From the NCBI RefSeq assembly GCF_014084125.1, contig NZ_CP048405.1, positions 2,418,001 to 2,482,000 on the forward strand: a DNA stretch of 64,000 bases, written 5' to 3'. Under the pieces are notes generated by a model. That model searched no databases, was not told the DNA's origin, and saw only the letters and a program-made list of their open reading frames with translations. The position numbers were made by a program, and so were the translations under genes. The stretch comes from Streptacidiphilus sp. PB12-B1b. GTDB taxonomy: Bacteria > Actinomycetota > Actinomycetes > Streptomycetales > Streptomycetaceae. Positions 59,951-64,000 of this stretch are shown here, one piece after another. How positions within the stretch are numbered: the stretch's first letter is position 1; the number at the start of each line of letters is the position of its first letter.

Positions 59951-60460
59951 TTACCTTGCGAACCGCCCGCCCAGTTTGGCGAAGTCCCAGCTGGTGACGG
60001 TGCGCGGGTCCAGCCGCAGCCAGGCGTGCCGGCCGTCGTGGACCATGGCCCGGCCGAAGCCGTACTTGGCGGCGAACAGCCGCTCCGGCAGCTCCAGCTC
60101 GGCCACGTCCAGCCCGGTCCTGGGGGCCTCGCCGACCTGCCGCACCTCGCCGGTCAGCTCGACGCCGCGCAGCTCGCCGTACTCCTCGCCGTCGTCCACC
60201 ACCACCGCGATCCGCGGGTCGGCCGCCAGCTCGGACCAGCGGCGGCTGCGGGTGACCGAGTAGAGCCACAGCGCCGAGCCGTCCCAGGCGAACCACAGCG
60301 GGGTGGCGTGCGGGCGGCCGTCGGCGGCGACGGTGGCCACCCGGCAGGTGCGCCGCCCGGCCAGGAAGGCGTCCCGCTCGGCCGGGGTCATCATGATCCG
60401 GCGGCCGTGGCGCTGCTCGGCGGCGGCGCGGGCGGCGTCCGGCCGGGTGTCCTGCCTCAT
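59951..60460 (-). CDS. PPOX-class F420-dependent oxidoreductase
   Basis: 169 residues, split-barrel: MTPAERDAFLAGRRTCRVATVAADGRPHATPLWFAWDGSALWLYSVTRSRRWSELAADPRIAVVVDDGEEYGELRGVELTGEVRQVG. Matches the pyridoxamine 5'-phosphate oxidase-like/F420 group; longer than the copy at 50.7 kb. ATG 60460 with GGAAGAGG upstream. It ends 68 nt upstream of tesB in the same direction. Divergent from the enoyl-CoA hydratase across the KstR-type box. The stop is TAA, rare in this window. Confidence 0.88.
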   Translation of the reverse strand: MRQDTRPDAARAAAEQRHGRRIMMTPAERDAFLAGRRTCRVATVAADGRPHATPLWFAWDGSALWLYSVTRSRRWSELAADPRIAVVVDDGEEYGELRGVELTGEVRQVGEAPRTGLDVAELELPERLFAAKYGFGRAMVHDGRHAWLRLDPRTVTSWDFAKLGGRFAR

Positions 60461-60513
60461 GTCGGGCCTCTTCCTGTACGGGCGCGGGGGCGGGAGGATG
60501 ACCCCGGCAAGAG

Positions 60514-60527
60514 TAGAACGTGTTCTT
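60514..60527. promoter_or_regulatory. KstR-type operator
   Basis: TAGAACGTGTTCTT matches TnnAACnnGTTnn and misses only the final A of the mycobacterial KstR consensus TnnAACnnGTTnnA. It lies in the 106-bp divergent gap between the PPOX gene and the enoyl-CoA hydratase, about 1.6 kb from a KstR-like TetR gene. Confidence 0.65.
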
Positions 60528-60566
60528 GTCGGAAAGGCCAGAGCCGCGACCGACCGGAGGACCGCC

Positions 60567-61379
60567 GTGCGCCAGGACTTCGCCACGCTGCGCTGCGACG
60601 TCAGCGACCACGTCGCCTGGGTGGTGCTGGACCGCCCCGAGGTCCACAACGCCTTCGACCTGCGGATGATGCGGGAGCTGCGGACGCTCTGGCGGGAGCT
60701 GCGCGAGGACGACGAGGTGCGGGCGGTGGTGCTCACCGGCGCGGGCGACCGGGCCTTCTGCACCGGCGTCGACCGCGGCGCCCTGGCCGACCCCGCCCTG
60801 CCCATCGGCACCCGCGGCGGCACCCCGCTGCACTTCGACGACCCCGGCGACTGGATCAGCCCCAAGACCGCCGGGGACCTCTGGAAGCCGGTGATCGCCG
60901 CGGTCAACGGCATGGCCTGCGGCGGGGCCTTCTACCTGCTCGGCCAGGTCGAGTTCATCATCGCCGCCGAGCACGCCACCTTCTTCGACCCGCACACCAG
61001 CTACGGCATGGCCTCGGTCTTCGAGTCGATGGCGATGCTGCAGCGGATGCCGCTGGGCGAGGTGATGCGGATGCAGCTCACCGGCGCGTACGAGCGGCTC
61101 TCGGCCCGCCGCGCCTACGAGATCGGCCTGGTGCAGGAGGTCGTCCCGGCCGCCGGGCTGCGGGCCGCCGCCGCCCGGGTGGCCGCGGCCGTCGCCGCGC
61201 AGCCGACGCTGGCGGTGCAGGCCACCGTGCGGGCGGTCTGGTACGCGCAGGAACTCGGCTACCGGCAGGCGCTGCAGGTGGCCAAGACCCTGGTGCAGGT
61301 CGGCAACGACCCGGCCGCGCTGGCCGAGGGGCAGGCCGCGTTCGCCTCCGGCGTCCGGCCGCCCTGGCGGCTGCGCTGA
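60567..61379 (+). CDS. Enoyl-CoA hydratase/isomerase family protein
   Basis: 270 residues, crotonase fold. WVVLDRPEVHNAFDLRMMRELRTLW, VVLTGAGDRAFCTGVDRGAL, oxyanion loop VNGMACGGAFYLLGQVEFIIAAEHATFFDPHTSYGMA. The usual second catalytic Glu position is taken by DPHTS, so hydration versus isomerisation or hydrolysis is open. GTG 60567 has GGAGGACC. Probably controlled from the KstR-type box 40 bp upstream; substrate an acyl-CoA. Confidence 0.88.
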   Translation: MRQDFATLRCDVSDHVAWVVLDRPEVHNAFDLRMMRELRTLWRELREDDEVRAVVLTGAGDRAFCTGVDRGALADPALPIGTRGGTPLHFDDPGDWISPKTAGDLWKPVIAAVNGMACGGAFYLLGQVEFIIAAEHATFFDPHTSYGMASVFESMAMLQRMPLGEVMRMQLTGAYERLSARRAYEIGLVQEVVPAAGLRAAAARVAAAVAAQPTLAVQATVRAVWYAQELGYRQALQVAKTLVQVGNDPAALAEGQAAFASGVRPPWRLR

Positions 61380-61428
61380 GCCCGGCCCGGCGTCCGAGCC
61401 CAGCCCGCCGTCCGAACCCGGCCGGGTG

Positions 61429-62859
61429 TCAGCCGCCGAGGGTCTTGAGCAGCTCCGCCCCGGCCGCGCGCACCTCCGCCACCAGGACCGCCAGGTCCGG
61501 CTCGGTGACGGCCGGGTTGATCAGGCAGGCCCGGACCGCCTCCCGCCCGGCCAGGACCGTCCCGGTGACAAAGGCCCGGCCGCGCTCCTGGACGGCCGCC
61601 GGCAGCGCCTGGTTCACCCGCTCCAGCAGCTCCGCGTCCACCCCGGCCGGGGCCCAGCGGAAGGCCGTGATCGAGCTCTCCACCGCTGCTAGCAGCTCCA
61701 ACTCCGGCTCTGCCTCGACCAGTTCGCCCAGCCGCCGGGCCATCGCGGTGCACTGCGCCACATTCCGGGCGATGCCCTCGCGCCCGGCGGCGGCGATGGT
61801 CGCCCACACCTTCAGCGAGCGGAACGGCCGGGTCTGCTCGATGCCGTACTCGGAGAACCAGCCCAGGCCGTCCCCGGAGTCGTCCCGCAGGTAGGACGGC
61901 ACCAGGCTGAACGTCGCGCGCAGCCCGGCCGGGTCGCGGACCAGGACGCAGCCGCAGTCCACCGGCACGCCCAGCCACTTGTGCGGGTCCAGCGCCAGCG
62001 AGTCGGCGCGGTCCAGGCCCGCGTAGCGGTGCGCCACCACCGGGTCGAGCACGCCGAAGGCCCCGTAGGCGCCGTCCACGTGCAGCCACAGCCCCTCCTC
62101 GGCGCAGACGTCGGCGATGGCGTCCAGGTCGTCGACGGCGCCGGTGTTGACCGTCCCGGCCGAGGCCACCGCCAGGAACGGCGCCAGCCCGGCCGCGCGG
62201 TCGGCCCGCACCTGCGCCTGCAGGGCGGCCGGGTCGAGGTGGCCGCCCGCGTCGGAGGCCACCGTGCGCAGGTTCCGGCTGCCCAGCCCCAGCAGCTCGA
62301 CGGCCTTGCGGACGCAGGAGTGGCTCTCCACGCCCGCGTAGCCGGTCAGCGTCGGCAGCGCCGCCAGGCCCTGCTCGCGGACGTCCGCGCCCAGCCGCAG
62401 CGCGGCCCGGCTGCGGGCCGCGCCCAGGGCGACGATGGTCGCCATCGACGCGCCGGAGGTGAGCAGCCCGGCGCCGGGCGGGTGCGGGAACCCGGCCAGC
62501 TCGGCTATCCAGCGGACAACCGTGCGCTCCAGGTGCACGTCGGCGTGGTCGCCCCCGGCCGAGCTGGGGTTCATCGCGGCGGCGGCCAGCGCGCCCAGCA
62601 CCCCGGCCGGCGCGGGCGCGGCGTTCACCCAGCCGAAGAAGCGCGGATGGCCGTTGCCCATCGGGTACGGCAGCACCTCGCGGCCGATCTCCGCGACCAG
62701 CTCCTCCAGCCCCCGGCCCCGGACCGGCAGCGGCAGGCCCAGCAGCCGCTCCCGGGCGGCCGGTTCCACGGGCTGCCAGACCGGGCGGTCGGCCAGGCCG
62801 CCGAGGTAGTCGGCGAGCAGGTCGACGGCGGAGTGCCCGGCGGCACGGAAGTCGTTCAT
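61429..62859 (-). CDS. PLP-dependent aromatic amino acid decarboxylase family
   Basis: 476 residues, group II decarboxylase: PYPMGNGHPRFFGWVNAAPAPAGVLG, SSAGGDHADVHLERTVVRWIAELAGFP, LLTSGASMATIVALGAAR, HVDGAYGAF, PLP Lys in LALDPHKWLGVP, WFSEYGIEQTRPFRSLKVW. Related to DOPA/tryptophan decarboxylases; the substrate is not certain. ATG 62859 has no Shine-Dalgarno but -10-like TACCAT 7 nt upstream (complement of 62867-62872), suggesting a leaderless message. Convergent with the hydratase, 49 nt apart. Confidence 0.9.
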   Translation of the reverse strand: MNDFRAAGHSAVDLLADYLGGLADRPVWQPVEPAARERLLGLPLPVRGRGLEELVAEIGREVLPYPMGNGHPRFFGWVNAAPAPAGVLGALAAAAMNPSSAGGDHADVHLERTVVRWIAELAGFPHPPGAGLLTSGASMATIVALGAARSRAALRLGADVREQGLAALPTLTGYAGVESHSCVRKAVELLGLGSRNLRTVASDAGGHLDPAALQAQVRADRAAGLAPFLAVASAGTVNTGAVDDLDAIADVCAEEGLWLHVDGAYGAFGVLDPVVAHRYAGLDRADSLALDPHKWLGVPVDCGCVLVRDPAGLRATFSLVPSYLRDDSGDGLGWFSEYGIEQTRPFRSLKVWATIAAAGREGIARNVAQCTAMARRLGELVEAEPELELLAAVESSITAFRWAPAGVDAELLERVNQALPAAVQERGRAFVTGTVLAGREAVRACLINPAVTEPDLAVLVAEVRAAGAELLKTLGG

Positions 62860-63024
62860 GCGCCAGATGGTATGACGGTGCCGCGGAGGTGTGAGGGCGG
62901 GGCGTCCGCGCTGCCGCCCGGGGTGCCTCCCTTCGGTGCCGTTCGCAACCGAATCCGGTGTTCGAAGTGCTGAACTGCGGGAATGTGCGGACACTGGGAG
63001 AGTTGTCCGACGAGAGGCGGGAAC

Positions 63025-64000
63025 GTGAGCTTTGTCGCGGGGAGGGCGCCCAAGGGCGGGGGCGGGGTGCCCGCGCCGGGGGGCGACGGCGACGCGGCGC
63101 AGGCCGCGGGCGGCCCGGACACCGAGCCGGAGCGCGGCCCGGACACCGAGCCGGAGCGCGGCCCGGACGGCGCTCCCGACCCTGCGGGCGGCGGCGGCCG
63201 GCTGCGGCGGGCCGCCCGGAACAGCCGGATGCCGCTGCTCACCGCCGCCACCGGCGCGCTGCCGGTGCTGATCTTCCCGACCATCGGCTGGTGGTGGTTC
63301 GCCTACGTGTGCCTGGTGCCGCTGATGCTGGTGCTGCGCACCGCGCCCACGCCGCGCCGGGCGCTGAAGCTCGGCTGGTACGGCGGGATCGGCTTCCTGA
63401 TCGGGGTGATGAGCTGGCTGATCCCCACCCTCAGCGTCGCCATCGTGGCCCTGGCCGCGCTGCTCGGCCTGTTCTGGGCGCCCTGGGGCTGGCTGGTGTG
63501 GCGGCTGCTGCGCGGCCGTCCGGACGCCGGGCGGGCGCTGGCGGCGGTGGTGCTGGTGCCCTGCGGCTGGCTGGTCATCGAGACCGTCCGCTCCTGGCAG
63601 TACCTGGGCGGCCCCTGGGGGCTGCTCGGGGCCAGCCAGTACCGGCAGCACGACGCGCTGGTGCTGGCGTCCTTCGGCGGGGTGTGGCTGGACAGCCTGC
63701 TGATCGTCGCGGTGAACACCGCCGTGGTGGTGCTGGTCGCGGCCTGGGGCCGCTCCGTCGTCGGCTACGGGACGCTGGCCGCGCTGGCGGCCTGCGTGGC
63801 CGCGGTCTGCGCCTGGGCCCCGCAGCCCCGGCTGACCGGGGCCACCGCCGCCGTCGGCGTGGTCCAGCCGGGCGGCAGCGCCAACGACGCCGACCGCACC
63901 GCGCGCGGCGAGCGGCTCACCCGCACCCTGGTCGGGGACCGTCCCGACCTGGTGCTGTGGGGCGAGAGCAGCCTCACCGACGACCTGGGCGCCGACCCGG
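63025..64000 (+). CDS. lnt: Apolipoprotein N-acyltransferase (truncated by window end)
   Basis: 325 codons in window, open at the end. It acylates the N-terminal Cys of lipoproteins after Lgt and signal peptidase II. N-terminus (1-65) is low complexity with two copies of GPDTEPER; then six or more helices (LLTAATGALPVLIFPTIGWWWFAYVCLVPLMLVL...), YLGGPWGLLGASQYRQHDALVLASFGGVWLDSLLIVAVN typical of Lnt, and the start of the carbon-nitrogen hydrolase domain (VGVVQPGG; LVLWGESSLT with the catalytic Glu). GTG 63025 follows GAGGCGGGAAC. Cys and Lys of the triad lie beyond the window. Confidence 0.9.
   Translation, partial: MSFVAGRAPKGGGGVPAPGGDGDAAQAAGGPDTEPERGPDTEPERGPDGAPDPAGGGGRLRRAARNSRMPLLTAATGALPVLIFPTIGWWWFAYVCLVPLMLVLRTAPTPRRALKLGWYGGIGFLIGVMSWLIPTLSVAIVALAALLGLFWAPWGWLVWRLLRGRPDAGRALAAVVLVPCGWLVIETVRSWQYLGGPWGLLGASQYRQHDALVLASFGGVWLDSLLIVAVNTAVVVLVAAWGRSVVGYGTLAALAACVAAVCAWAPQPRLTGATAAVGVVQPGGSANDADRTARGERLTRTLVGDRPDLVLWGESSLTDDLGADP
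63112..63159 (+). repeat. 24-bp tandem duplication in lnt 5' end
   Basis: Two perfect 24-bp copies encoding GPDTEPER, with a third start (GGCCCGGAC) at 63160. In-frame, within the disordered N-terminal extension before the first membrane helix. Confidence 0.85.

Overview
The window is about 64 kb of very GC-rich DNA (GC-ending third codon positions almost everywhere) and reads as the chromosome of a filamentous actinomycete, most likely Streptomycetaceae (Streptomyces, Kitasatospora or Streptacidiphilus type). Supporting signs are a complete conservon (cvnA-E), mycothiol-dependent formaldehyde oxidation, several F420/PPOX-type and LLM flavoproteins, a Tad-pilus locus ending in a LysM-BTAD membrane regulator, a single noticed TTA (bldA-type) codon, and many starts that look leaderless (a -10 box 6-7 nt before ATG/GTG). 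The genus cannot be fixed from the sequence. No rRNA, tRNA, CRISPR array, insertion sequence or prophage was seen.

Layout. 0-6 kb: end of a Tad/Flp pilus operon (TadE, TadG-like, giant LysM-BTAD protein), then a secreted Rpf-LysM-M23 peptidoglycan hydrolase. 6-8.2 kb: small hypotheticals, a His-rich membrane peptide and an SCO6880-like protein. 8.3-14.5 kb: GAF regulator, aldehyde dehydrogenase and DUF779, an MpaB-type oxygenase, an APC permease with a strong terminator. 14.5-16.7 kb: MarR plus DrrAB-like exporter operon. 16.8-25.1 kb: LLM oxidoreductase, NUDIX, mycothiol-dependent formaldehyde dehydrogenase with a metallo-hydrolase, zinc-free L31 with an extension, GNAT, MarR/YceI, Mug glycosylase, MFS exporter/MarR. 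25.3-30.7 kb: Lgt, EamA transporter/XRE-cupin pair with clear operators, a second DMT-like membrane protein, secreted trypsin-like protease, Idi.

30.9-35.4 kb: an overlapping gene set (nucleotidyltransferase, glycerol-1-phosphate-dehydrogenase-like enzyme, CDP-alcohol phosphotransferase, GT2, ABC-2 permease) that looks like synthesis and export of an unusual phospho-alcohol lipid or polymer. At 38.5-40.1 kb a lysoplasmalogenase and a fatty-acid-hydroxylase/sterol-desaturase protein overlap, a pairing that recalls ether-lipid turnover. CtaG, XthA and a DUF574-type methyltransferase lie between.

40.2-45.2 kb: a tight operon of two amidohydrolase paralogs, an SDR and an acetoacetate-decarboxylase-like protein, divergent from a TetR gene across a perfect palindrome; probably an uncharacterised ring or acyl catabolic route. 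45.4-50.2 kb: reductive pyrimidine catabolism (beta-ureidopropionase, beta-alanine-type aminotransferase, dihydropyrimidinase) with an LLM/F420 oxidoreductase that may supply the missing reductive step. 50.2-52.5 kb: DUF427, PPOX protein, cytochrome P450. 52.5-56.9 kb: conservon cvnA-B-C-D-E, its P450 of the ExxR-less CYP157 type. 57-62.9 kb: pore-like membrane protein, KstR-like TetR regulator, TesB thioesterase, PPOX protein, enoyl-CoA hydratase (with a KstR-type box upstream), PLP decarboxylase. The window ends inside apolipoprotein N-acyltransferase (lnt).
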